From Oscillospiraceae bacterium (GTDB taxonomy: Bacteria; Bacillota; Clostridia; Oscillospirales; Ruminococcaceae): a stretch of 64,000 nucleotides of DNA. The notes beneath the pieces were generated by a model. It saw only the letters and a program-made list of their open reading frames with translations, ran no database searches and was not told the origin of the DNA. This document shows, one piece after another, positions 35,642 through 44,105 of this stretch (positions are counted from its first letter, which is position 1; every line of letters starts with the position of its first letter). The DNA is taken from positions 191,773-255,772 of the forward strand of contig JAJQGB010000009.1 of assembly GCA_021200775.1 (NCBI GenBank), written 5' to 3'. Both the position numbers and the translations under genes were made by a program.

Positions 35642-36997
35642 TTAGTCCATCCACTTCTTATTAAAGTTATCCATACTGCTATCAGCATTTACATCGAGAG
35701 CAAACACCGACGTCTTCAAATCGTCCAAATTGAGCTCCGGTTCGATTCCGTAGACGTAATAGTCGAAATAGTCAGTCATGTATTCGATATCCTCCGCCAG
35801 AACTGCGTGTCCCTGCTGGTGGATGTTGATTGCGATGTGGTCGGAGAGACCCAGGTAATCGTAGACATACTCCGCCGCAACGTAGGAATACCACATTGCC
35901 GGGGCGTTTACCCAGTCCTCATAGATGCATGAACCGATGATGAGGAGATACCTGTCCTCACTCGCAATGGTGCTCAGAAGCAGATGCTGATCGAACGGGA
36001 GATATTCAACCGACTTGAACTGCTTGAACCTGTCGCAGAACCATCCGATTTCGCCGCTTGCTTGCAGGCTCGAAAGCGGTTCGTTCTGACCGTAAGTGTA
36101 CGAGCTCGAAGCCCCTACAGAGCTGAAATCATAGGTCTTGCCTTCGGAAGTGTATCTGAAGAGGGCAACTCCTCCAGCTCCCGAGCAGGACGGCATAACG
36201 AGCTTGAATCTCGTGTCGAAGACTCCGCAGACTATCGCCGCCTTGCCCCAGCGGGAAACTCCGGTAACGGCGGTGTTTGTAGTGCTTATGTCGAGCTCTT
36301 CGCCAAGCCCTGCCTCCAGAGCGTCGAGAATCTTTGAGCATCCCCAGCTCCAAGCCATCAGGACTCCCGTCTGCTCCTGCCAGTCGTCGCCGTAAGGATA
36401 TAAATCATAGAAAGCGCCGGTGTGATTGGTGTCGTCAGATGCAATCCCATAGGCATACCAGTCGAGGGTGATGACGGCATAGCCGTTCGCAGTCGCCGTG
36501 TCCTCACTGATGCCTTGGTGCATCCCTACGATAACGGGATATCCTCCGTCAGGAGCAGAGATACTCTCGTCAGGCATGTTGACGGTAGCCGTGAAGCTGG
36601 TTGTTGCACCTGTTGATATTCTTGTGATGTTGATTGTAAGAGATGACCCGTCAAGAGAATATGTCAGCTCCTCATCCGAGCCGTCACGCCAGATTCCGTA
36701 CATGTAGTACTGATACATCGCCTTGATTTCGGCAACTCGCCGAGCCCAGTCGTCGGCATTGTCGACATAACTTCCATCTAGAAACGTAAACGGGTCGGTG
36801 AGGGCATCGGATGCCGTGAGCTCCGAAACCTCCGGCAATGTACTCATATCGTAAGTATATACAACCGGTTCTGCCACTTCTTCCATCTCCTCTGTAGTTT
36901 CTGTAGCTTCGGCTTCGTCACTTTTAACTTCACTTCCACACCCGCAAAGGCTGAGTGTGAGCGCAAAAGCCAATAATAAACTCAGAATTCGTTTCAT
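35642..36997 (-). CDS. CE15-like glucuronoyl esterase lipoprotein
   Basis: 451 residues with lipobox LCGCG at residues 17-21 and an acidic linker. The alpha/beta hydrolase has the CE15 serine elbow GVSRWGKAA (nucleophile Ser), preceded by WSWGCSKILDAL and followed by PSCSGAGGVALFR and a late catalytic-type HQQGHAV. CE15 enzymes cleave ester links between lignin and glucuronoxylan. The surrounding solute-binding proteins and the GH5/SGNH hydrolases in the window fit hemicellulose use. It has its own promoter. Confidence 0.78.
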   Translation of the reverse strand: MKRILSLLLAFALTLSLCGCGSEVKSDEAEATETTEEMEEVAEPVVYTYDMSTLPEVSELTASDALTDPFTFLDGSYVDNADDWARRVAEIKAMYQYYMYGIWRDGSDEELTYSLDGSSLTINITRISTGATTSFTATVNMPDESISAPDGGYPVIVGMHQGISEDTATANGYAVITLDWYAYGIASDDTNHTGAFYDLYPYGDDWQEQTGVLMAWSWGCSKILDALEAGLGEELDISTTNTAVTGVSRWGKAAIVCGVFDTRFKLVMPSCSGAGGVALFRYTSEGKTYDFSSVGASSSYTYGQNEPLSSLQASGEIGWFCDRFKQFKSVEYLPFDQHLLLSTIASEDRYLLIIGSCIYEDWVNAPAMWYSYVAAEYVYDYLGLSDHIAINIHQQGHAVLAEDIEYMTDYFDYYVYGIEPELNLDDLKTSVFALDVNADSSMDNFNKKWMD

Positions 36998-37034
36998 AAT
37001 ATCATGTTCCTTTCGTAAAAAGACTTCTAAGATA

Positions 37035-37063
37035 ATTTTAAATGATTTCTGAGTCTATGTCAA
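37035..37063 (-). promoter_or_regulatory. Promoter of the CE15-like esterase gene
   Basis: On the minus strand TTGACA (37063-37058), 17 bp, TAAAAT (37040-37035); AAAGGAA and the ATG follow. Confidence 0.75.
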
Positions 37064-37077
37064 TGATTTTGCAAAAG

Positions 37078-37113
37078 AAAATACCGACAGCCCGGTAAGG
37101 CAATCGGTATTTC
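37078..37113 (-). terminator. Terminator of solute-binding protein 37150
   Basis: AAATACCGA...TCGGTATTT inverted repeat, followed on the minus strand by TTTTCTTTT. Confidence 0.8.
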
Positions 37114-37149
37114 CCCGTTGTGAAAACAGTTAGGAAAGAAACTATGAAA

Positions 37150-38595
37150 CTATCGAGCGTTGTATTCGTCAATTTGTGCGTTCAGTTCTTCGATGTAGTA
37201 ATCAATCTGGTCTCTGTAGGTTTCTTTGAGCTGTGCCCAGGTTGAAGGCGATTTGTCACGTGTGATTCCGTTGGAGATAATTCCGAGAGCGTTGTCAAGT
37301 CCTTCCGGCAAATCTCCTGTGATGTCCATGATCTGATGGCTTGCCGCCAGCTCGTAGCAGATGTCGTCCATTGCGAGCATTTCGTCTGTCCAGAGATATA
37401 TCTCCTTAAGCTGCTTTTGATCGATATCGACAACCGTCGGGTCGATTATCTTGAATCTCTCGCAAGCAGCCAAGAGAGCCGCACCAGCGTGGTTTGAACC
37501 GCCGGTAATGAGCATATATCCCTTTGGAGAGGAGAGGAGGTAGTAGTTACCATCACCGCTTGAATCCCTCGGAATCGGGCAGAACATGACTTCGCCTTCG
37601 GTAATATCTCCCCAAAGAGGAGTAATTTCGTCAACCGGCATGGTGAAAGCACCTGTGCCGATTATGTAGAACAAGCAAAGACCGTCTGCGATACCTGCTC
37701 CGAATTGTGCACCACCTTTAGTTCTCAGAGCCCAATAGTTGTCACCTTCATGGTAAGTGCAACCGTTCTTCACAAGGTCGTAAATTAGGTTCTGAACACG
37801 CTCGATTTCGGGAGAATCCATATTTGAGTAGAAAACTCCGTCTTCAATCTGCAAAATCTGCTGACCAGTCGAATCGATAAGACCGCACTGGTAGGAATAA
37901 CCGTCAAGTGCGTATCTGTTCTCATCTCCATCAGAGAAATCAAGACACATTTCGTAGAACACATCCCATGTCCACTCGTTGTTGTAGTAGAGCTCTGCCG
38001 GGTCGTCAAATCCCCATTCCTCGATAACTCTTCGGTTGTATGAAACAACATAGTTATAGGTGAGGTCGGTGACAATTGCATAGTGCTCGTCGCCTAAAAC
38101 GAAGTAATCAGCAGTCTCTGCTACTCCTGACCAAAGGGGATTGGTGTAGTCGATGTAGTCATCAACCGCTGTAAAGGTGCCCTTGATACACTTCATCGGG
38201 TAAACAGCAGTAGCATTGGCTCCTGCCGGGTACATATCCGGCGATTTTGAAGAAAGGATCAGGTTTGCCAGGTCGTCGAATCTGTCGAAATAGTTTGTTT
38301 CAATCCATTCGATTGAGCTTCCGTATTTCTCGGTAAATGTGTAATAGCCGGTGTTGACAATCTCGTCTTCGGAATAGTTGTTGAACGGGTCATACCAGGC
38401 AAACCATTTGACGGTGGTGCCGGCACCTTCTGCTTCATCAACGTCCGGAAGTGTGATTCCTGCGGCGGCTAAAATTGCCACTGAGTCATCAGTCGACAGA
38501 GTCAGATACACAACTTCCCTTGTCGAAGTGCCACATCCGACCAGGGCAACAACCATGATGATTGTACACAGTATGGCTGAAATTCTTTTAAACAT
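37150..38595 (-). CDS. ABC-type solute-binding lipoprotein, paralog 2
   Basis: 481 residues with lipobox ALVGCG. Same family as 7438: conserved REVVYLTLSTDDSVAILAAAGITLPD after the lipid-anchored Cys, VKWFAWYDPF, SPDMYPAG, VDDYIDY and NNEWTWDVFYEMC. It ends with TAG. Located in tandem with 38843, from which it differs little in the C-terminal half; a 206-bp tract (37352-37557) is identical to 39045-39250 except for one base, implying gene conversion. No permease nearby; ligand unknown. Confidence 0.82.
   Translation of the reverse strand: MFKRISAILCTIIMVVALVGCGTSTREVVYLTLSTDDSVAILAAAGITLPDVDEAEGAGTTVKWFAWYDPFNNYSEDEIVNTGYYTFTEKYGSSIEWIETNYFDRFDDLANLILSSKSPDMYPAGANATAVYPMKCIKGTFTAVDDYIDYTNPLWSGVAETADYFVLGDEHYAIVTDLTYNYVVSYNRRVIEEWGFDDPAELYYNNEWTWDVFYEMCLDFSDGDENRYALDGYSYQCGLIDSTGQQILQIEDGVFYSNMDSPEIERVQNLIYDLVKNGCTYHEGDNYWALRTKGGAQFGAGIADGLCLFYIIGTGAFTMPVDEITPLWGDITEGEVMFCPIPRDSSGDGNYYLLSSPKGYMLITGGSNHAGAALLAACERFKIIDPTVVDIDQKQLKEIYLWTDEMLAMDDICYELAASHQIMDITGDLPEGLDNALGIISNGITRDKSPSTWAQLKETYRDQIDYYIEELNAQIDEYNAR
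37352..37557 (-). repeat. Gene-conversion tract shared with paralog 38843 (copy 1)
   Basis: 206 bp matching 39045-39250 with one difference (AATGAGC versus AATAAGC). The flanks are clearly more diverged. Confidence 0.85.
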
Positions 38596-38657
38596 GTTGT
38601 CCTCCTTATTTTGATATAATGTTCCATGTTCGCAGTAATGAACTGCTTGATGAGTTT

Positions 38658-38686
38658 ATTGTACCGTATCTAAGGAAATGAGACAA
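38658..38686 (-). promoter_or_regulatory. Promoter of solute-binding protein 37150
   Basis: On the minus strand TTGTCT (38686-38681), 17 bp, TACAAT (38663-38658). The leader ends GAACATTATATCA then AAGGAGG, almost the same as in paralog 38843. Confidence 0.68.
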
Positions 38687-38743
38687 TGATTTTAAGAAAT
38701 GGCTTTATTGACTTTTTTCGTGAGGTTTAAGTCAAGAAAAAAG

Positions 38744-38794
38744 AAAATACCGACCGTTACAGCAGTACCTGACTCTGCTGTGTGGTCGGTATTT
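38744..38794 (-). terminator. Terminator of solute-binding protein 38843
   Basis: AAATACCGACC ... GGTCGGTATTT outer stem with an inner ACAGCAG/CTGCTGT stem; the minus-strand exit is TTTTCTTTTTTC. Confidence 0.82.
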
Positions 38795-38842
38795 CCCCGT
38801 TGTGATACAGTTTAAAGAGACTTTAAACTGAGAAGCTTGCTG

Positions 38843-40291
38843 TTATGAGGCGTTGTACGCATCAATCTGTGCGTTCAGCTCATCGATGTAGTAATCAATC
38901 TGATCTTTGTAGGTTTCCTTGAGCTGTGCCCAGGTGGACGGATTATTGGTTCTTGTAATGCCGTTTGAGACGGAATTGAGAGCACTGTCTAAGCCGTCGT
39001 TCAGGTCTCCCGTCAGGTCCATTATCGGGTCGCGCAAGGCTATTTCGTAGCAGATGTCGTCCATTGCGAGCATTTCGTCTGTCCAGAGATATATCTCCTT
39101 AAGCTGCTTTTGATCGATATCGACAACCGTCGGGTCGATTATCTTGAATCTCTCGCAAGCAGCCAAGAGAGCCGCACCAGCGTGGTTTGAACCGCCGGTA
39201 ATAAGCATATATCCCTTTGGAGAGGAGAGGAGGTAGTAGTTACCATCACCATCATCGTCTCTCGGAAGCGGGCAGAACATGACTTCTCCCTCACTCACAT
39301 CACCCCAGAGAGGAGTGATTTCCTCAACAGTCATAGTGAAGTATTCGGGAGCGATTATGTAGAACAGGCAGAGACCGTCGGCAATTCCTGCGCCGAAGTT
39401 CGCACCGCCCTTTTCTCTCAGAGCCCAGTAGTTAGTGCCTTCGTGGTAGGTGCAACCGTTCTTCACGAGGTCATATATGAGGTTCTGAGCTCGCTCAATC
39501 TCGGGAGAATCTATATTTGAATAGAATGTGCCGTTCTCGTCAATCTGCAGAATCTGCTGTCCGGTCGATTCGATTATTCCGCCCTGATAGGCATAGCCGT
39601 CAAGGGCATATCTGTCTTCATCGCCATCGGAGAATTCGATGCACATTTCGTAGAATACATCCCATGTCCACTCGTCGTTGTAGAAGAGCTCTGCCGGGTC
39701 GTCAAAGCCGTACTCTTCAATAACTCTTCTGTTGTAGGATACAACGTTGTTATAGGCGACGTCGGTAACAATTGCATAATGCTCTCCGCCCAGGACGAAG
39801 TAGTCTGCGGCGTCAACCATTCCTGACCAAAGCGGGTCGGTATAGTCGATGTAGTCGTCAACCGACACGAAGGTGCCCTTTATGCACTTGGTCGGATATA
39901 CGGCAGTCGAGTTGAAGCCTGCAGGGTACATGTCGGGCGACTGACTCGACAGAATCAGGTTTGCAAGGTCGTCGTATCTTTCAAAGTAGGTTGTCTCAAT
40001 CCATTCGATGGAGCAACCGTATTTTTCTGTGAATGTGAAGTAACCGGTGTTTACGATTTCATCCTCGCTGTAGTTATGGAACTGGTCGTACCATGCGAAC
40101 CACTTTACAACCGAATTCGCTCCTTCGGCTTCCTCGACGTCGGGGAGGGTAATTCCTGCCGCCGCCAATATCGCCGCAGAGTCCTCGGTTGACAGTGTAA
40201 GGTATACAATCTCTCTTGATGAACTGCCGCACCCGACAAGGGCAATAACCATGACGAGAGTACATATTATAGCTGAAATCCTCTTGAACAT
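38843..40291 (-). CDS. ABC-type solute-binding lipoprotein, paralog 3
   Basis: 482 residues with lipobox ALVGCG and the shared REIVYLTLSTEDSAAILAAAGITLPD segment, VVKWFAWYDQF, SPDMYPAG, VDDYIDY and NDEWTWDVFYEMC. Closest relative in the window is 37150, directly downstream. Each has its own promoter and terminator, so they are independently expressed duplicates and probably differ in ligand or regulation. Confidence 0.82.
   Translation of the reverse strand: MFKRISAIICTLVMVIALVGCGSSSREIVYLTLSTEDSAAILAAAGITLPDVEEAEGANSVVKWFAWYDQFHNYSEDEIVNTGYFTFTEKYGCSIEWIETTYFERYDDLANLILSSQSPDMYPAGFNSTAVYPTKCIKGTFVSVDDYIDYTDPLWSGMVDAADYFVLGGEHYAIVTDVAYNNVVSYNRRVIEEYGFDDPAELFYNDEWTWDVFYEMCIEFSDGDEDRYALDGYAYQGGIIESTGQQILQIDENGTFYSNIDSPEIERAQNLIYDLVKNGCTYHEGTNYWALREKGGANFGAGIADGLCLFYIIAPEYFTMTVEEITPLWGDVSEGEVMFCPLPRDDDGDGNYYLLSSPKGYMLITGGSNHAGAALLAACERFKIIDPTVVDIDQKQLKEIYLWTDEMLAMDDICYEIALRDPIMDLTGDLNDGLDSALNSVSNGITRTNNPSTWAQLKETYKDQIDYYIDELNAQIDAYNAS
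39045..39250 (-). repeat. Gene-conversion tract shared with paralog 37150 (copy 2)
   Basis: Matches 37352-37557 with a single mismatch. Confidence 0.85.
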
Positions 40292-40351
40292 ATTGTCCTC
40301 CTTCTATGATATAATGTTCTTATTTGTTGTGGAATCTGTCCTACAACTAAC

Positions 40352-40380
40352 ATTATATCTCATTTAAAGGAGAAACGCAA
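40352..40380 (-). promoter_or_regulatory. Promoter of solute-binding protein 38843
   Basis: On the minus strand TTGCGT (40380-40375), 17 bp, TATAAT (40357-40352). Confidence 0.68.
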
Positions 40381-40487
40381 TGATTATAAGAAATGACTTT
40401 ATTGATGAATCCTGAGATTTTCAGAATCGCTATTGATGAATACTAATCAGAAAATTGACGAAAAATCGCAATTTTATTGACCTATAA

Positions 40488-41426
40488 TCACGATTGGCAA
40501 AAATCATTGACGAAAAGTCTTCCCTGATACGAATTTCTTGATTTAAGCTCATGTTCAATCCCACCCAGAACGCTTCTTTTGTCAATGCTCCATTTTGGAG
40601 CCACAAGAGTGTTCCTGTCGCCGTCTCCTGTGAGTCTTCCGATAACCGTTTCTGGCGGAAGAATCTCCAGCTGGTCGCAGACAATTGAGATATACTCTTC
40701 TTTTGAAAGGGTTTTAAGCTCGCCTGAGAGATATCTCTTCTCATCCAAAGTGCCTTTGATTACGTGCATCAGGTGAATCTTTATTTCGTAAGGTCGAAGG
40801 CTCGCCACGTCCCGTGCGGTCGCAAGCATATCGTCTCTTGATTCGCCGACAAGACCGTTTATGATGTGCACGCATGTCCTGATGTTTCTCTCCCGTAGTG
40901 AATTATAGCCAGCTAAGAATTCCGAATAGCTGTGCCCACGGTTGATGAGGTTCGCCGTGTCATCATTGGAGCTCTGAAGCCCCAGCTCAACCGTCAGATA
41001 AGTTTTCCGGTTTATCTCCGACAGCAGATTGAGCACTTCATCACCGAGGCAGTCTGCTCTTGTGGCAATCGACAGCCCGACAGCCGGAAGTGCCAGGCAA
41101 TCGGAGTAAACACGCCTGAGAGTTGCAACATCCGAATAGGTGTTGCTCCCGGCCTGCAGATAGGCGATGTATTTCGTCTCGCCCCATTTGTTAAGATACA
41201 GTGCTTTCGTCTTTTCAAACTGCTTGGCAAGGCTTTCTTTAGGATTTCCTGCAAATTCGCCCGAAAGCGCACTTGAACAGTAACTGCAACCGCCGAACCC
41301 TGTTTTTCCATCACGATTCGGGCAGGAGAACCCGGCATTCAGAGGAATTTTTACGACCTTTTCGCCGAATTCACGCTTCAGAACTGCGTCGAGCGACAGA
41401 TATCTCTGCCTTCCGTATGGGTTCAC
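40488..41426 (-). CDS. Radical SAM protein of the YtqA/YhcC (TIGR01212) type
   Basis: 312 residues. Characteristic opening RYLSLDAVLKREFGEKVVKIPLNAGFSCPNRDGK..GGCSYC with the Cys cluster ligands, YLQAGSNTYSDVATLR, SIATRADCL, TVELGLQSSND and HIINGLVGESRDDM. Family members are conserved radical SAM proteins with poorly defined roles. The start overlaps the stop of the SH3b gene (ATGA on the minus strand), so it is translated in the 43904-40488 operon. Family call is firm, substrate unknown. Confidence 0.88.
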   Translation of the reverse strand: MNPYGRQRYLSLDAVLKREFGEKVVKIPLNAGFSCPNRDGKTGFGGCSYCSSALSGEFAGNPKESLAKQFEKTKALYLNKWGETKYIAYLQAGSNTYSDVATLRRVYSDCLALPAVGLSIATRADCLGDEVLNLLSEINRKTYLTVELGLQSSNDDTANLINRGHSYSEFLAGYNSLRERNIRTCVHIINGLVGESRDDMLATARDVASLRPYEIKIHLMHVIKGTLDEKRYLSGELKTLSKEEYISIVCDQLEILPPETVIGRLTGDGDRNTLVAPKWSIDKRSVLGGIEHELKSRNSYQGRLFVNDFCQS

Positions 41427-42589
41427 TCGTCTCCACCCTCTTCAGGGATTACCGGAGCTTCCGAAACTGTGGTGACCTCGGCGGAAGTAGCCGGAGCCTC
41501 GCTCTGTTCGGTGGCAGATGTCGCTTCGGAGGAAGCGGTTGTGGTTTCAGACGAAGCTGTCGTCGACTCGGTAGTCGATTCGGTCGTCGGCGAAGTTGTT
41601 GCCGGTGCGGCTGTGACAGTCGGCATGGTGTATGTGGTGCCCGGGTAGTTCGAGTTGATTCTGGTTGTTGTGGTGGCTTCTGTTGTCGTTTCCTCGGTGG
41701 TGGTTGTCACCTCGGTTGTCTCCTCGGGAACGGTGGTCGTAGCCTCGGTCGTTTCCTCGGTGGTCGTGGCTTCAGTGGTCGCCTCGGTTGTGGTGGTGAC
41801 TACCACCTTCGTGTCGCTCAGATACTCCGCATAGACATAAGCCCTGATTCCGCTGTAGTAGATTTCAGCCCAGCCATCCTCACGGATTTCGATAACGTCG
41901 ACCTCGGCATTGACGCTGAAGTAGCCGAGCATCATAGCATCGTTTGAAGGTTCAAGCCTTATATTGACCGTTCCTGCGGCGTACATTATATATGTATCGG
42001 GGACTTCCTCCTCGGTGACTTCGGTTGTGGCAGTGGTGATTACTTCGGTTGTCGTCGCAACTGTGGTGACGACAGGCTCGGTTACCTCCGGCTCTTCGAA
42101 TTCAACAGGTTCTTCAATCTCTTCTTCCTCCGGCTCCTCGTCACTCTCCGACTTCGGAGCAAACCCCAGAAGCTCTCCGACATCCGAAAGCCCGTCGCCG
42201 AAGGGAAGAGTAGTGTTATAAGCATAGGTAAGGTTCGACAAGTAGCTTCCGTCCATGACCGTTTCGGTCGAAAGCTTGACGGTGAAGACCTCCGAAAAGT
42301 CCGAACGATTTATAAGAATAAAACTGATTGCAAAGAACAGCAGAACCAGAACCGGAACCGTAAATCCGATGAAGTTGTATCTGTCTGCACCCTGCTCCTG
42401 GCTCAAATCGGTCAGCAGTTCGTCGGCATCGGCGTTTGCATTTCTGACGGCTCGTGAGTAGCTTATGTCGAACTCGTCGCCTTTTTGTCCGATTTCAAAT
42501 CTCGGTGCGGATTTTTCTTCGGTTTCGGTATTCACAGTTTCCTGAGCTTCGACAGCGGGGGAGACGTTTTTCTTTTTCTTTTTAGCCAA
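41423..42589 (-). CDS. Membrane-anchored SH3b-domain protein with Thr-rich segments
   Basis: 388 residues with a TTG start preceded by GGGAGGG. A cytoplasmic Lys/Glu-rich region, one membrane segment (about 74-94), an extracellular spacer with acidic EEPEEEEIEEP, a bacterial SH3 domain (about 202-258; AAGTVNIRLEPSNDAMMLGYFSVNAEVDV...GWAEIYYSGIRAYVYAEYL) and a long Thr-rich tail. SH3b domains often bind peptidoglycan, so a wall-associated role is likely. The Thr repeats cause the long Gly/Arg-rich shadow ORF at 41273-41947. Confidence 0.75.
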   Translation of the reverse strand: MAKKKKKNVSPAVEAQETVNTETEEKSAPRFEIGQKGDEFDISYSRAVRNANADADELLTDLSQEQGADRYNFIGFTVPVLVLLFFAISFILINRSDFSEVFTVKLSTETVMDGSYLSNLTYAYNTTLPFGDGLSDVGELLGFAPKSESDEEPEEEEIEEPVEFEEPEVTEPVVTTVATTTEVITTATTEVTEEEVPDTYIMYAAGTVNIRLEPSNDAMMLGYFSVNAEVDVIEIREDGWAEIYYSGIRAYVYAEYLSDTKVVVTTTTEATTEATTTEETTEATTTVPEETTEVTTTTEETTTEATTTTRINSNYPGTTYTMPTVTAAPATTSPTTESTTESTTASSETTTASSEATSATEQSEAPATSAEVTTVSEAPVIPEEGGDE

Positions 42590-42602
42590 CTTTAACCCTC
42601 CC

Positions 42603-43904
42603 TTATGCCATAGCCGCCGTTACCATAGCAACGGTTGAAACCACGAGAAGAAGTGTCACCAAAACGGTGCTCACAACTCTTATTGTTCCGTAAGAATTCT
42701 CGTTTTCCGTCATTATCTTTCGCTTCAGAACACCCGCAAGCGGTCTCAGCGGCGAGATGTAGAAAATCGCAATCAGCATGTACACCCAGCTCCTCGAAAG
42801 CTCCTCCCAGAAACTGTAGCTTATGAGATAGGAATAGCTCCCGCCGAAGAGGGAATCAATCCAGTTTCCGAAGCCGGAGAACGCACAGAGAATAACCGCA
42901 AGTATCGAAATTGCAAATGTGAAAATCCCCGCCGGAACCGATTTTTTTGTCTCAAAGAACTTCTGAAGCACTATTGCGACGCCGGCTATAAAGACAAGCG
43001 CAACTCCGCCTGCTCCGAATCCGAGCGAAATTCCCGCAACCACGCAAAGCCCGACAGCCGACAAAATCAGCCAGAGCTGATTGTCCGTAAGCTTCTCAGT
43101 AGCCGTCTCGTATGTGGGACTTACAGCCCCGACGTGGTCTATCATAAGACTTTTTGGAAGGAAGCACCCTGAGTGAAGCTCAATCCGATATCCACTCATC
43201 AGCATCAAGCCTTCCGACATCGAAAGATATCCTAAAGCCACGACATAAATCTCAATCGCCGTGAATATGACTCCCAGAATCAGGTTGAGCATGGGAAGCG
43301 AACCCTCATACAGTGCGGCTGTTCTCAGCCTTTCGAGAGAATATCCCAGGACAGTGACAGCACCGAGTCCGCAGATGAACCTTTCCAAGCCGGAAGAAAG
43401 CATCGCAAGCCCCGATTTGCGCTCTTTAATCGCATCTTTAATTTCAGAATAGCTGATAATCGGGGAGATAGCCATCATCTCAAACGAAATCAGGTACACG
43501 GACAGGTCGACAAAGTTCTTCTCCGCACCGTCTTCTTTGGAGTCTTTTAAATAGAGAACCGAGCGGATGTCGAAGAGAATGAACCCGATTGCCGAGACGG
43601 TGCCACTTATCGTCCCGTGCGAGCCTAGAGACACGATAGGGAAGAGCGACAGGATTACTGTTACTGCACCTGCCACGATTCTCAGCCACGGCATTTTTCT
43701 GCCTTCGCAGAGCCTTGCCGCAAGGTAGATAAGGAATATTACGCCTAAAATCAGAGCATAATATAACGGTCTCGCCCAGGCGATGAAAATCACCGACATG
43801 ATTAAGGATATGAGGTTTTTATTCCTCGTCTCACTGCACAGAAGAGTGAGAATCATATATATAGGTAAAAAGCAGAAAACAAATATAAGGTCGGTGTACG
43901 ACAA
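42603..43904 (-). CDS. AlgI/MBOAT-like multi-span membrane protein lacking the canonical catalytic region
   Basis: About 433 residues from a TTG at 43904 with AAGGGAG 8 bases upstream, giving MSYTDLIFVFCFLPIYM, which matches AlgI-type N termini. Roughly 11 hydrophobic segments. Middle parts (FVDLSVYLISFEMMAISPIISYSEIKDAIKERK then LERFICGLGAV) align in style with AlgI. The usual MBOAT signature region with the WH/H residues is not seen; instead TDNQLWLILS occurs. It may be an inactive or repurposed acyltransferase-family protein. First gene of a minus-strand operon. Confidence 0.6.
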   Translation of the reverse strand: MSYTDLIFVFCFLPIYMILTLLCSETRNKNLISLIMSVIFIAWARPLYYALILGVIFLIYLAARLCEGRKMPWLRIVAGAVTVILSLFPIVSLGSHGTISGTVSAIGFILFDIRSVLYLKDSKEDGAEKNFVDLSVYLISFEMMAISPIISYSEIKDAIKERKSGLAMLSSGLERFICGLGAVTVLGYSLERLRTAALYEGSLPMLNLILGVIFTAIEIYVVALGYLSMSEGLMLMSGYRIELHSGCFLPKSLMIDHVGAVSPTYETATEKLTDNQLWLILSAVGLCVVAGISLGFGAGGVALVFIAGVAIVLQKFFETKKSVPAGIFTFAISILAVILCAFSGFGNWIDSLFGGSYSYLISYSFWEELSRSWVYMLIAIFYISPLRPLAGVLKRKIMTENENSYGTIRVVSTVLVTLLLVVSTVAMVTAAMA

Positions 43905-43953
43905 TTTATAATCTCCCTTCGGATTAGTGCTGTCAGAAATCGGCAGTGTCATA

Positions 43954-43982
43954 ATTGTATCACAAAAACACGAACATATCAA
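43954..43982 (-). promoter_or_regulatory. Promoter of the AlgI-like/SH3b/radical SAM operon
   Basis: On the minus strand TTGATA (43982-43977), 17 bp, TACAAT (43959-43954). Confidence 0.7.
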
Positions 43983-44105
43983 GCTTTCTCACGAACTTCC
44001 CCGTTTCAAATCTTAAAATATTCTGTATTCCTTCATGTGATTTACACATTCGGGCTTATAATTAATAGCATAGGGGAGCGGAACGGGAACGGAGGACGCA
44101 TATTT

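Noticed and set aside
41273-41947. 224-residue Gly/Arg-rich plus-strand ORF
   Set aside because: Shadow of the Thr-rich tail of the minus-strand SH3b gene; composition is that of a translated repeat.
44041-44062. TTTACA/TATAAT as htrA promoter
   Set aside because: Spacing is only 10 bp; the TATAAT may be real but its -35 is not identifiable.
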